This document shows, in pieces, positions 16,535 through 25,622 of a stretch of DNA of 64,000 nt. Each line of letters starts with the position of its first letter. Within the stretch, counting starts at the first letter, position 1. The notes beneath the pieces are model-generated. The model searched no databases, had not been told where the DNA came from, and saw only the letters and a list, made by a program, of their open reading frames with translations. Source of the DNA: Bradyrhizobium sp. CCGUVB4N (GTDB lineage: Bacteria; Pseudomonadota; Alphaproteobacteria; Rhizobiales; Xanthobacteraceae); the NCBI RefSeq assembly GCF_024199945.1, contig NZ_JANADP010000001.1:8432001-8496000 (forward strand), read 5' to 3'. The translations under genes and the position numbers were made by a program.

Positions 16535-18184
16535 ATGTCCCCTAGTGCAACACCCCACATGGTCGAACTTCCCAACTCCGTCCATCAACTGCCGACAGGC
16601 TCGAAGGCGATGCGCCGAACCAACGGCCAGCGCTGGATCGAGCTGACGCTCGGCGTGAAGCGCTCCGCCGATCTGCCCGACCTGTCCGATCTGGACAACA
16701 AGCTCCCCAAGGCGCGCAAATACATGACGCGCGACCAGCTCGAGAGCAGATACGGCTCCGATCCCAAGGCCATCAAGTCGATCGAGGATTTTGCCAAGGC
16801 GCACAAGCTCGTCGTCACCCGCAACGAGCCCGCCGCCGCACGGCTCGGCATCGCCGGCACGGTCGACGACGTCAGCGACGCCTTCGGCGTCACGCTGTTC
16901 GACTATTCGCATCCGCATCTCGGCGACTTCCACGCCCGCACCGGCCCGGTGCACGTCCCGACCGAAGTCGGCGATGCCATCACCGGCGTGTTCGGGTTGA
17001 ACAACCACCGTGTGCTCAGGCGCTCGCGCCATTCGGCACAGAGCGCGAAGCCGGACTTCGCAAGCTCGGTGCGACACTGGTTCGTTCCGACCGAGCTCGG
17101 CGCCATCTACAAATTCCCCCAGGTCGACGCCAGCAAGCAATGCATCGGCCTGCTCGCATTCGGCGGCGGCGTGGAGACCCCCGATGTCGCAGCCTATTTC
17201 GCCAAGATCGGCGTTCCCGCGCCATCCGTCGCGGTCATCGCGGTCGACGGCGTCTCGACCGATCCGGCCGGCGATCCGGATTCGACCGGTGAAGTGATGC
17301 TGGACGTCGATGTCGCCGGCGCACTCGGCGGCGGCGCCAAGATCGCGACCTATTTCTCGACCTTCGACGAAAAGGGTCTGGTCGATTGCCTCGCCAAGGT
17401 CGTCAGTGACTCCGACAACGATCCCTCTGTCGTCTCGATCAGCTGGGGCTGGGACGAGAACCAGTCCTTCAACAATGCCGGCGTGATCTGGTCACCTGCG
17501 GCGATCGACCATTGCAACCACAGCTTCCTGGCCGCGGCCCATCTCGGCATCACGTTCTGCGTCTCCACCGGCGACGACGGCTCGGAAGCGCAGATGCAGG
17601 ACGGCCGTGCCCATGTGAACTTCCCCGCAACCAGCCCCTACGTGCTGGCGGTGGGCGGAACGTCCCTGCACGCGCGCGCGAACGCGAAGAAGCAGGTGCA
17701 GATCACCGAGACCGTCTGGAACGACGGGCCGGGAAGCGGCACCGGCGGTGGCGTCAGCGACATCACGCCGGCTCCGAGCTGGCAGAAAGGCATCGTGCCG
17801 AAGTCGATCAATCCCGGGCACTTTGCCGGACGCGCGATCCCGGATGTAGCGGCCAATGCCGATCCGGCGACCGGCTATCTGACGATGTCGGGCGGCAAGC
17901 TCGGCATCGTCGGCGGCACCAGCGCGTCCGCGCCGCTCTGGGCGAGCCTGATCGCCCGGATCAACGCCGCCAATGGTGCACGCTCCGGCAACTTCAATGC
18001 CCTGCTCTATTCCAAATTCGGTCCGGCCGGCGTGCTGCGCGACATCACCGTCGGCAACAATGACACCGACGGTCTGCTCGGCGGACAATTCAAGGCAGGG
18101 CCGGGATGGGATGCCTGTACCGGCTGGGGCGTGCCGGATGGCGGCAAGCTCCTCGCCGCGTTGCAGGGCGGCCCGACCAGCTAG
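16535..18184 (+). CDS. S53 sedolisin/kumamolisin-type peptidase, complete
   Basis: A 549-residue zymogen of a serine-carboxyl endopeptidase. The propeptide (about residues 30-165) matches the pro-kumamolisin activation domain. The catalytic domain holds Glu253 and Asp257 (TGEVMLDVDV), the oxyanion Asp347 (STGDDGSE) and nucleophile Ser463 (GGTSASAPLWA). The C-terminal Ca2+-binding loop is recognisable in DITVGNND and GWDACTGWG. All catalytic residues are present, so it should be active at low pH after self-cleavage. No signal peptide is present at the chosen ATG, which follows a very strong AAGGAGGAAATACT. That leaves export unexplained, unless a non-classical or leaderless route is used. It is a paralogue of the truncated gene at the left edge. 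Confidence 0.93.
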   Translation: MSPSATPHMVELPNSVHQLPTGSKAMRRTNGQRWIELTLGVKRSADLPDLSDLDNKLPKARKYMTRDQLESRYGSDPKAIKSIEDFAKAHKLVVTRNEPAAARLGIAGTVDDVSDAFGVTLFDYSHPHLGDFHARTGPVHVPTEVGDAITGVFGLNNHRVLRRSRHSAQSAKPDFASSVRHWFVPTELGAIYKFPQVDASKQCIGLLAFGGGVETPDVAAYFAKIGVPAPSVAVIAVDGVSTDPAGDPDSTGEVMLDVDVAGALGGGAKIATYFSTFDEKGLVDCLAKVVSDSDNDPSVVSISWGWDENQSFNNAGVIWSPAAIDHCNHSFLAAAHLGITFCVSTGDDGSEAQMQDGRAHVNFPATSPYVLAVGGTSLHARANAKKQVQITETVWNDGPGSGTGGGVSDITPAPSWQKGIVPKSINPGHFAGRAIPDVAANADPATGYLTMSGGKLGIVGGTSASAPLWASLIARINAANGARSGNFNALLYSKFGPAGVLRDITVGNNDTDGLLGGQFKAGPGWDACTGWGVPDGGKLLAALQGGPTS

Positions 18185-18198
18185 CCGATCCGCGCTCA

Positions 18199-18224
18199 CA
18201 CAGGCGGGCAATCGTCCGCCTGTG
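18199..18224 (+). terminator. hairpin after the sedolisin gene
   Basis: A perfect 9-bp stem (CACAGGCGG and its complement) with an 8-base loop starts 14 bp after the peptidase stop. No T run follows, so it may act as a 3'-end stabiliser or a Rho-assisted terminator. Confidence 0.5.
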
Positions 18225-18693
18225 CGAGACATAACAGCCGGCCGCGTCCGACCGACGCGACCGGTCGCGTCTCGGCGGCGCCAGAATAGAAGTGAAAAAT
18301 CGAACGCAACCGGCTCAGATCACTGTGGGTGTCCGCTTGTCCTCCAACAGCGGCGCAATAGCGGACATGCTGGGAGGCCTGTTGCGGGCCAAAAGCGGAA
18401 GTCGCGATCGGACGACAAGTCCGCTGTCATGGTTGGCGATAAATATCGTACGTGAAGTGGTTCACAAATGGACGGTCGAGACCGCGATACGCTAACCGGG
18501 CTCTTGGCCGTCGTGCGCCAGTAGGATCAGCAGATTCGAAATCGAAAATCGACATATACCGCTCCGCCGCGCGTATCGTGCTTCGCAATGCTGGCTCTAT
18601 GAACTGGCAAAGCTCAAGAACGACCAACCTCCTCGCGCAATTCAGAAAGTTGATTGGAGAATAAGCCACACGACAAATCAGATGGAGGATCCG
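18225..18693. other. non-coding gap before the patatin-like gene
   Basis: About 470 bp with no credible gene. It is visibly richer in A+T than the flanks from about 18440 on. It contains the GTCCGCT/AGCGGAC repeat block listed separately. The ribosome site of the patatin-like gene, GGAGG at 18684-18688, closes the gap. Confidence 0.55.
18331..18425. repeat. GTCCGCT / AGCGGAC inverted-repeat block
   Basis: GTCCGCT occurs at 18331-18337 and 18419-18425, with the complement AGCGGAC at 18360-18366 and AGCGGA near 18394-18399. The motif also occurs in the gap at 23550-23556 on the far side of the cyclase gene. It looks like a decayed copy of a dispersed palindromic repeat. No function is claimed. 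Confidence 0.4.
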
Positions 18694-19995
18694 ATGGTGA
18701 AGAGAGCGATCACGCTTGGCGGCGGGGGCCCCGCAGCAGGGCTGCATATCGGTGTTTTGGAAGCTCTCGCCAACGCGGGAATAACCTTCGACGTGTGGGC
18801 ATTGTCCTGCATCGGCGCCTGGGTCGGGATCGTCTATAACCAGTTCGATGATAAAGTCGTTGCGAATAAATACAGGGCGCAAAAGACCTATGAATTCTTC
18901 AGGGATGGCGTATTTCGCGACGACGAAAGCTACAAGCGCTTTCCCATCAACATGGTGTTCGGCGCGGATTGGGGAAACATCAGCAAAGCTATGGTCGACT
19001 TCGTCACGGATGCCGATACCTACAAGCATTTGTGGGATCCGCAGGCGATCACGAGTGCCGTCGAAGAAACCATGTCGCTCTGGTTCCCTCAACACTCTAA
19101 CACGAGCTGCGGCGGGAGGTTCACGATCCCGGACGAGGGCGACAGAAATAGATGGATTCTCAATCAGGTGCTGGCACCCAATCCGTTCGTTCGCTACGTC
19201 ACGTCGATGATGTATCTGTCCCATGTCACTGGCCTCTCCAGGATCAATTATCCAGACAGCCAGTTCATGAAGAGCATAAGGTTCAACGAGCTGAGCAAGC
19301 CCGAAAAGCCATTCATATTTCATAACGCCTGGAATCTTGATGCTCACAAGCTCGCGCTGTTTTCCAACCGCGACTTTGCTCAGACTCAGAAGGCGAAGCA
19401 CATTGAGTACAACGTGCCTATCACTGCATCCAGTTTGTGCGCATGTTCAGCCCTTCCCTTCGTCGAAGAAACGGTAGAGATCGACAAGGTTACATACTGC
19501 GAGGGAGCGCTGATCGACACGGTCAACTTCGAGAGCCTGATCCAGGAGCACCATAAGCCGGGCGATGAACTCGACGAAATATGGGTGAGCCGGATCGTCG
19601 ATGCGAAGCAAGTCCGCAAACCGAAAAACCTTCATGATGGCTTGGCAAATCTCTGCCAATTGTTCGCAGCGACCGTTGGCGAAGACGACGTCAAGCTCTT
19701 CAAATACCACGTCCGGTGCGACGCGAAAAAGGACAGTCGGTGGCAAGGCACCGTCGTGGAGATTCATGTGCCGGGGCACATCAATTTCAAATGGAATCAC
19801 AGCAACCTGCGCGGCGGACGCAAGTTGGGGAAAGCCGCCGCGGAACAAGCGATCGCCGCATACTACGACCACCAAAATCGTCCGCCGCATCCCGGGCCGC
19901 ATTTCATCAACGAGGATCCCGCGAAAGAGCATGCGCAGGAATGGCGAGAGGTGCAAGGTACCTATCAGGACTGTCGCCAGGAGTTCGATGCTTGA
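18694..19995 (+). CDS. patatin-like phospholipase family protein with substituted catalytic residues
   Basis: A 433-residue protein with the patatin glycine-rich oxyanion loop LGGGGPAAGLHIGVLEAL near residues 8-25. The usual nucleophile motif GxSxG is replaced by ALSCIGAWVG, so the Ser position is Cys39 and the first Gly is Leu37. The partner Asp of the usual DG(G/A) motif is Glu270 in YCEGALIDT. A normal patatin uses a Ser-Asp dyad to cleave acyl esters; this one carries Cys-Glu and may be a different acyltransferase/hydrolase or catalytically dead. ATG 18694 is chosen because GGAGG lies 5 bases before it; another ATG 12 bp upstream is possible. Codon choice (ATA, AAT, TCA) is more A+T rich than the neighbours, which suggests acquisition by transfer. 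Monocistronic. Confidence 0.8.
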   Translation: MVKRAITLGGGGPAAGLHIGVLEALANAGITFDVWALSCIGAWVGIVYNQFDDKVVANKYRAQKTYEFFRDGVFRDDESYKRFPINMVFGADWGNISKAMVDFVTDADTYKHLWDPQAITSAVEETMSLWFPQHSNTSCGGRFTIPDEGDRNRWILNQVLAPNPFVRYVTSMMYLSHVTGLSRINYPDSQFMKSIRFNELSKPEKPFIFHNAWNLDAHKLALFSNRDFAQTQKAKHIEYNVPITASSLCACSALPFVEETVEIDKVTYCEGALIDTVNFESLIQEHHKPGDELDEIWVSRIVDAKQVRKPKNLHDGLANLCQLFAATVGEDDVKLFKYHVRCDAKKDSRWQGTVVEIHVPGHINFKWNHSNLRGGRKLGKAAAEQAIAAYYDHQNRPPHPGPHFINEDPAKEHAQEWREVQGTYQDCRQEFDA

Positions 19996-20056
19996 CGCCG
20001 TGGCGAAGTGGCTTTGCAACTGTTGAGCCAGGCCGCTCTATCTTTAGCGAAAGCAA

Positions 20057-23000
20057 CTACCGCAGCCGGTCGAGCAACGCCTTCGCTTGCTTGAGGTCCC
20101 TCGTTTCAGAACCCTCGGTGAACCAGGCGTAGATGGGTGCGAGCAAGTCGAGCGCTTGCGCGCGCTTGCCCTGATCGACCCACAAGGCAGCGAGGTCTGT
20201 TGCAGCTCGAAGCTCGAGGGCCTTGGCGTACTGGCTTCTTGCGATTGTCAATGCGCGATCGAGCAGTAGTTGCGGCTCGCTGCCGGCTTCCGATCCGGCA
20301 CGGACGAGCAACACGCGCGCTTTCAGCCGGCACAGCTCGGCCTCGAATATGCGCTCGCTGTTGCGGCCGGTCGTGGCGAGGCCCTGTTCTATCAGCTCCA
20401 GCGTAGGTTCGTATTGATGGCTCGACAACAAGGCCGGCCCCAGGAGCACGTACAGTGCCGTGATGCCGAGCTGATAGCCCGCGCCGCGATATTCGTTCAT
20501 CGCAGCCTGGACTTCCTCGAGCGCAGCGGATGACGAATCGAGAAAGGTGGCGCTTATCCCCCGGACGGCGCGCGACAATCCTCGCCACTGCCTGAATCCA
20601 TGCTCTTCCGACAGACCGAGACAACGATCGGCGTAGCGGTGCGCCGTCAGGAACTCGCCCCGAAGCGCGTGGACAATGGACGCATAGTAGGTCGCATAGG
20701 CCTGGGAATGGGGATGATTGATGGCGTCGGCGCGCTGGATGGCGGCATTCACACGTGCAAGTGCCATATCGGGGTAGCCCAGCAGCAGCAGCGCCCATGA
20801 CATCAGGGCAAGGTCGGCCACGCCCGCATCCTGCCCGGCGGCCCGCGCCGCCAATCTGTCCTGCTCGCTGCTCGTCTCGAACGTCTCGAAGGCCCGTTCG
20901 ATCACTTCGCGCGCGCCGGTAAGATGTCCCATGAAGAGGCGGATCATGCCTTGGCCACGCATCGCGTTGAGCAGCGTCGGTCGATCGTGGTGCGCTTCGG
21001 CGAGATCGAGCAGCGCCGAGATCATTTCCTCGGCGACCGGCAGCTCACCGCGAATGACGCTCGCTGTGGTCAACCAGAACATGATCTGCAGTTGCTCAGG
21101 GGGATCGGTGAGGCGCTGGCACAGCTCGCGCGCACGCGCGAAGGTCGCCACTGCCTGGGGCGAGGCCGGCCCCAGGGTGGCGATCAGGCATGGTCCCAGC
21201 TCGAACTGAAAATCAAGCTCCAGCCTGTCCTTCACCGCGCCGTCAGCCAGATGGGCGGAGACCTCGATGCCTTTGCGCAGGTGTGCAATGGCTTCGAGGT
21301 TGGCGGAGCGCATGGCCGCCTTCCTGCCCGCCTGGAGCCAGTAGCCCCTGGCCTTGTCGAACAGTCCGGCCTCCGTCAGGTGGAGCGCGATCGTCTCGGG
21401 TTGCGCCTCCACGACTTCCGGAAACCGTTGCTCGAAAGCGTCCGCGATGGTGGCATGCAGCGCCGCGCGCCGGCTCTTCAGAAGTCCCGCTTCGGCGGCG
21501 TCCCGCACCAGCGCGTGCTTGAAGGTATAGACGGCCCGGGGGATCTCGCCGCGGCAGAATATCAGCTCCGCCCTAACCAGCTGGGCAAGCGCCTCCTCGA
21601 GCCTCTGCGCCGGCAGCCCCGCAACGGCGCTCAGCAGTTCGTAAGAGAATTCGCGCCCGACGACGGCGCCGATCTGGGCCACGTCCTTCACCGGGGCCAG
21701 CCTGTCCAGTCTCGCCATCAGCGATGCGCTCAATGTCGACGGAATCGCCATCGGGGGAAGCGGACGGCTGAGCGCGTAATGGTCGCCCTGCTCTTGCAGC
21801 AGCCCAGTCTCGAGCACGGTCTTCGTCAGTTCCTCGACGAACAAGGGCACGCCATCGGTACGGGCGAGGATCTGGTCCATGACCTCCTCGGGCAGCGTCT
21901 TGCCCGCCGTGACGCGCTCGACCAGTGCGGCACCGTTGCGACGATTCAGCCGTGTAAGCGAGAGCGTCGTCACATGTGCATGGCCGGGCCAGGGCGGCGT
22001 GAACTCCGGTCTTGCGGTGATCAGCAGCAGCACGCGAAGCCGCGGCACCTTTTCCAGTGTGACCGTGAGCAGCTCCAGCGAAGTCGGGTCCGCCCAATGG
22101 GCATCCTCGAAGATGACGAACACAGGTTGCCGCGCCGCCAATGCGTCGAGCTGGTCGAACAACGCCGCCAGCGTCATGTCCTTGCGGTTCTGTGGACTGA
22201 GCTCGGGCAGCCGGTAGCGGTTGCTGACCGGCAGCGACAGAAGATTGGCCAGGGGCGGCACGACGCGGTCGGCGTCGCCGCCAGAGCGCAGCAGCAGAGC
22301 CTCGAGCTTGGCGAACTTCTCCGTCGGCGTCTCGCCTCGCTCGAACCGGGCGGCGCGTTCGAGGTTGGCAATGAAAGGATGCAGCGCACTGTTGGTGTGA
22401 TGCGCCGAGCAGAAATGGCGCACCGTGATGTGCCGTTCCGCCTGCAGCCGCTCCTGCAGCGCCAGTGCTATGTGCGACTTGCCGATGCCTGGCTCGCCGG
22501 TGAGAAGCACGACGCAGCCTTCGCCCGACACGGCATGCTGCCAGCGCCGCAACAGCAGCTCGATCTCCTCATCACGCCCGATCGGTGGTGTTAGTCTGGT
22601 CTTGTGCTGCGCCTCGAAGCGGCTTTCCACGCCACTGATCCCGAGCACCTGCCAGGCAGAGGCAGGCTCCGACCATCCTTTGAGCGTGACAGGCCCGAGA
22701 TCGAGATACTCAAAATATCCATCCGTGAGCTGATGCGTGCTCTCGGAGATCAGCACCGTGCCGGGCTCGGCAAACTGCTGCAGGCGAGCGGCGAGGTTCG
22801 GTGTCTCGCCAATCACCGCCTGCTCCTTGGCGGCGCCTTCGCCGATCAGGTCGCCGACAACGACCATACCGGTGGCGATGCCGATGCGGACCTGCAGCTG
22901 GGTGCCGATGTCCGTCTCGAGGTTGGCGACGGCATCGACCAGCGCGAGCCCGGCGCGTGTTGCCTGCTCGGCATCGTCCTCGTGGGCCTGGGGATAACCG

Positions 23001-23413
23001 AAATAGGCGAGCACGCCATCCCCCATGTACCGCGCGATGATGCCTTGGCTCCGCGCGATGATCTCCGCGATGCAGGCATGATAGGCGCGGATGACCGCGC
23101 GCAGATCCTCCGGATCAAGTCGGGCCGAAAGTGCCGACGAGCCCACCAGATCGCAAAACATGACCGTGAGCTGGCGCCGCTCGGCGCTGTCCCGCGGCGC
23201 CGGTCTGGCGGCCGCTTGAGCCGATACGAGGTCACCCTTGAGGTCTGCGATCACGCGCAGCAGCTTACGCCGGTGCCCGAGCAGGACGCCGAGGTCCTTA
23301 AGGTCCTGCTCCGTGAGGTCGCCAATGACGGAAAGGTCGATGGCATTCTCGGCGAAACGCTGGGCGTACTCACCCAACCCGATCGATGCGAGCCACTCTG
23401 CAGTACCTGTCAT
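20057..23413 (-). CDS. SAM domain - class III cyclase - AAA ATPase - TPR signalling protein
   Basis: An 1118-residue multidomain protein. Residues 1-60 form a SAM domain (AEWLASIGLGEYAQRFAEN). Residues about 78-255 are a class III nucleotidyl cyclase domain with metal-binding Asp88 (MFCDLVGSS) and Asp132 (RYMGDGVLAYFGYP). Residues about 275-560 hold an AAA/STAND-type ATPase with Walker A GEPGIGKS at 306-313 and Walker B-like FVIFEDAHW. The rest is helical TPR-like repeats ending at a Leu/Arg-rich tail. The position that is often Lys in adenylate cyclases (DKxxGD) is Arg here. The layout suggests a cytosolic switch that senses a partner through its TPRs and couples ATP turnover to cyclase output. 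ATG 23413 gives the SAM domain; the ribosome site is weak. It is monocistronic and convergent with the patatin-like gene. Confidence 0.88.
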   Translation of the reverse strand: MTGTAEWLASIGLGEYAQRFAENAIDLSVIGDLTEQDLKDLGVLLGHRRKLLRVIADLKGDLVSAQAAARPAPRDSAERRQLTVMFCDLVGSSALSARLDPEDLRAVIRAYHACIAEIIARSQGIIARYMGDGVLAYFGYPQAHEDDAEQATRAGLALVDAVANLETDIGTQLQVRIGIATGMVVVGDLIGEGAAKEQAVIGETPNLAARLQQFAEPGTVLISESTHQLTDGYFEYLDLGPVTLKGWSEPASAWQVLGISGVESRFEAQHKTRLTPPIGRDEEIELLLRRWQHAVSGEGCVVLLTGEPGIGKSHIALALQERLQAERHITVRHFCSAHHTNSALHPFIANLERAARFERGETPTEKFAKLEALLLRSGGDADRVVPPLANLLSLPVSNRYRLPELSPQNRKDMTLAALFDQLDALAARQPVFVIFEDAHWADPTSLELLTVTLEKVPRLRVLLLITARPEFTPPWPGHAHVTTLSLTRLNRRNGAALVERVTAGKTLPEEVMDQILARTDGVPLFVEELTKTVLETGLLQEQGDHYALSRPLPPMAIPSTLSASLMARLDRLAPVKDVAQIGAVVGREFSYELLSAVAGLPAQRLEEALAQLVRAELIFCRGEIPRAVYTFKHALVRDAAEAGLLKSRRAALHATIADAFEQRFPEVVEAQPETIALHLTEAGLFDKARGYWLQAGRKAAMRSANLEAIAHLRKGIEVSAHLADGAVKDRLELDFQFELGPCLIATLGPASPQAVATFARARELCQRLTDPPEQLQIMFWLTTASVIRGELPVAEEMISALLDLAEAHHDRPTLLNAMRGQGMIRLFMGHLTGAREVIERAFETFETSSEQDRLAARAAGQDAGVADLALMSWALLLLGYPDMALARVNAAIQRADAINHPHSQAYATYYASIVHALRGEFLTAHRYADRCLGLSEEHGFRQWRGLSRAVRGISATFLDSSSAALEEVQAAMNEYRGAGYQLGITALYVLLGPALLSSHQYEPTLELIEQGLATTGRNSERIFEAELCRLKARVLLVRAGSEAGSEPQLLLDRALTIARSQYAKALELRAATDLAALWVDQGKRAQALDLLAPIYAWFTEGSETRDLKQAKALLDRLR

Positions 23414-23785
23414 GGGATACCTATGGCCAATGCGATGAGAATAGCACATTGGAATAGCCAGCGAAGGCGCATCTATCGCCAGAAGCGCAGATCGCCGGAC
23501 CTCTCGCCCAATTGAAAGGGCTCCGGCGAAAACTGGATGCCGCCAAGCGATGTCCGCTCAGGGTCAAAGGCCGAAGCATTCACTTCGAGCTCAATTGGTC
23601 CGCTGCGCTCTCGGAAGCAGACTTCCGTCCGGCCCCTCATGAGTACACGTTCTTGTTCGTCAAGTGACTTCGTCGCGTTCAACTCTCCCCGGCCCATGAC
23701 TATAGCCCTCCCCCTCATGGGAAATCTGTCATAGGCTCCGACTGTCATGTGGCGGCAAAGCCGTGGCCTTCTAGGAGAAACGTCA
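23414..23785. other. non-coding gap with a hairpin and a GTCCGCT-type repeat
   Basis: 372 bp between the divergent cyclase and secreted-protein genes. A nested hairpin spans 23492-23529 (TCGCCGGA...TCCGGCGA with an inner GCCC...GGGC). A second copy of the dispersed GTCCGCT-type repeat starts near 23550. The last part holds TAGGAGAAAC, the ribosome site of the next gene. No small gene was recognised. Confidence 0.5.
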
Positions 23786-24289
23786 ATGAAAATTACGATG
23801 CCGGCCTGCCTCGCCTGTGCCGTCCTTGTCGTTGGCACCGCCCATGTCGCCACCGCTAACGGCGCCGGCGCCGCACCCTCCAAAGTCTCGGGCTCCACGG
23901 CGCTGGCGCTGGCCGGCGTGATCGCGCCGCTGTCGCCGCTCCTGTCGGGCGCCGAGAAGAAGGCGGTGGCGATGCTGTTCGCCGCCAATGCCGACATCCC
24001 CTACAAGAAGCCGATCGTGGTGACCGCGGACAGGATTGTCTGCCGCACCAGCAATGTCGACATCACCTTGCGCAACTGCGAGGTCACCTTCGGCAAGAAG
24101 GTCAGGAACGTGAACGGATCCACGGCCAACGAGATCTTCGCGACCGAGGCGCTGGCCGGCATTCCGCCCGATGGCGCGGCAGGATCGAATTTCGAGAGCC
24201 TGAGCAAGCTGAGCTGCACGATCGACCCCAATGCCATCAGGCAGAAGGACGGCAGCGGGGCGGATTGCACCTTCCAGCCGGCAGATTGA
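23786..24289 (+). CDS. secreted protein of unknown function
   Basis: A 167-residue protein with a clear signal peptide (about residues 1-24, MKITMPACLACAVLVVGTAH...). The mature part has four Cys (RIVCRTS, LRNCEV, KLSCTID, ADCTFQ) in two nearby pairs, fitting two disulfides in the periplasm. There is no family I recognise. ATG 23786 follows TAGGAGAAACGTCA. It is 124 bp upstream of an exported alpha/beta-hydrolase-like protein in the same direction and might be co-expressed with it. Confidence 0.7.
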   Translation: MKITMPACLACAVLVVGTAHVATANGAGAAPSKVSGSTALALAGVIAPLSPLLSGAEKKAVAMLFAANADIPYKKPIVVTADRIVCRTSNVDITLRNCEVTFGKKVRNVNGSTANEIFATEALAGIPPDGAAGSNFESLSKLSCTIDPNAIRQKDGSGADCTFQPAD

Positions 24290-24413
24290 ACCCCGGCGAT
24301 GAGAGCGCGGACCAAGGGTGCCGTGAAATCGCCGCAAGAAGAACCAACAACACGAATCAAGAAGCCGAACTAATAAGGCGAATTGAAAAGACAGGCCAAA
24401 CCGGCGCACCAAT

Positions 24414-25376
24414 ATGAAGCGCGCAAGGGCCGGCACCAAGATGATGAAGAATTGTCTCGCGTTTTTTCTTGTTCTGACCGTGACGGCGGCCTCTGCACAT
24501 GGCCCGCTTCCGGCGAGCCGCATCGCGCCATCGGATCTCGTCCGGGTCGGCCTCACTGATAACGACACGACCGCCGGCGGCGTCGCGCGGCTGTGCGAGC
24601 AGGTCACTTTTTCGCGCGGCCTGCGCTATGGCGACAGCGAGGCCAATGTGCTCGACGTCGCGGTCAGCGACACCACCAAGGCGGACACGCCCCGGCCGGT
24701 GCTGCTGTTCGTGGCGGGCGACACCTTTACCGGCGACCGCGGCGCGCCGGACCTGTCCCGCGACATCCAGGACGAGGCCATGTGCTTCGCCGCGCGCAAC
24801 GGCATGATCGGGGTGCGCGTGAATTATCGGCTCGCTCCGGCCGCGACCTGGCCGATGGGCGCGACCGATGTGGCGGCGGCGCTGTCCTGGATCCACGGCA
24901 ATATCGACCTGTTCAACGGCGACGCGCGCGAGATCGTCGCGGTCGGCTATGGCGCCGGCGCCTTCCATGTCGCCACCCTGCTGGCGCATCCCGAGCTCCA
25001 GGCCGACCGCGCCGATGTCGCCGCCGTGGTGCTGGTGTCCGGCATCTACCGCGCCGGCAAGGACGCCAGTGACAATGAGAAGGCGTATCTCGGCACGGAT
25101 GCCGCTCAATATGACAAGCGCTCGGTGTTTCCCGGCATCCTCAATGTCGACGCGCCGATCGTGCTGGCCTGGGCCGCGAACGATCCCGCGAGCCTCATCG
25201 CGCAGGGCGAGACCCTGAAGAAGACGCTCTGCGGCGCCGGCCACTGCCCACGCACCACGGTGCTGCGCAGCCGCGACGGCATCGCCGCAGCGTTCGGGCT
25301 GGATGGTTCGGGCGACAGTCTCGCCGAGCCGACGCTGCTGCTGGTGCATCAGCTGGAAGCGCGCGGGCTGCCGTAA
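24414..25376 (+). CDS. exported alpha/beta-hydrolase-fold (carboxylesterase-like) protein lacking the catalytic Ser and His
   Basis: A 320-residue protein with an N-terminal hydrophobic export signal (about residues 12-29). The fold is that of the BD-FAE/carboxylesterase group: NYRLAPAATWPMGATDVAAAL is diagnostic. The oxyanion HGG is AGDTF, the nucleophile elbow that should read GHSAG is GYGAG (Gly180 in place of Ser), and the His region reads RSRDGIAAAF with no His. The acid position (AANDPAS) is kept. It is therefore probably not an esterase and may bind a ligand or protein in the periplasm. ATG 24414 is used, but an ATG pair at 24441-24444 would give a more usual signal peptide. It follows a secreted Cys-rich protein. 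Confidence 0.8.
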   Translation: MKRARAGTKMMKNCLAFFLVLTVTAASAHGPLPASRIAPSDLVRVGLTDNDTTAGGVARLCEQVTFSRGLRYGDSEANVLDVAVSDTTKADTPRPVLLFVAGDTFTGDRGAPDLSRDIQDEAMCFAARNGMIGVRVNYRLAPAATWPMGATDVAAALSWIHGNIDLFNGDAREIVAVGYGAGAFHVATLLAHPELQADRADVAAVVLVSGIYRAGKDASDNEKAYLGTDAAQYDKRSVFPGILNVDAPIVLAWAANDPASLIAQGETLKKTLCGAGHCPRTTVLRSRDGIAAAFGLDGSGDSLAEPTLLLVHQLEARGLP

Positions 25377-25414
25377 GGGCGGCGCGCGACTCACCACTCA
25401 CACCATTTGCTGGG

Positions 25415-25595
25415 CTACCCCTCTCCCCCGCCCTCCCCCACAAGGGGGGAGGGAGCGCAATGGCGCGTGTGGCTGCGCTGCGCGTTCACCGCTCGCGCAC
25501 TTTGGATCGAGTCACGCGCAATAGGAAAGGTCTGTTCCCTCCCCCCTTGTGGGGGAGGGTTAGGGAGAGGGGTGCCACACGGGGACTCTCTCAAT
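25415..25595. repeat. palindromic intergenic repeat, copy A
   Basis: Two 23-bp C/G-rich arms at 25431-25453 and 25537-25559 are exact reverse complements, and each is itself a small hairpin (CCCTCCCCC-loop-GGGGG). They enclose about 83 bp and are flanked by CCCCTCTCCC / GGGAGAGGGG and an outer ACTCTCTCAA. A second full copy lies at 28809-28993 and a solo form at 27361-27425. It carries no gene. It looks like a non-autonomous dispersed repeat (REP/MITE-like). Confidence 0.75.
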
Positions 25596-25622
25596 CGACA
25601 AAGTAGCGTTTCAGCACCATTC

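Noticed and set aside
20924..22594. 556-codon frame antisense to the large cyclase gene
   Set aside because: Shadow of the cyclase frame with Gln/Arg/Leu-rich composition. The cyclase side has intact domain motifs.
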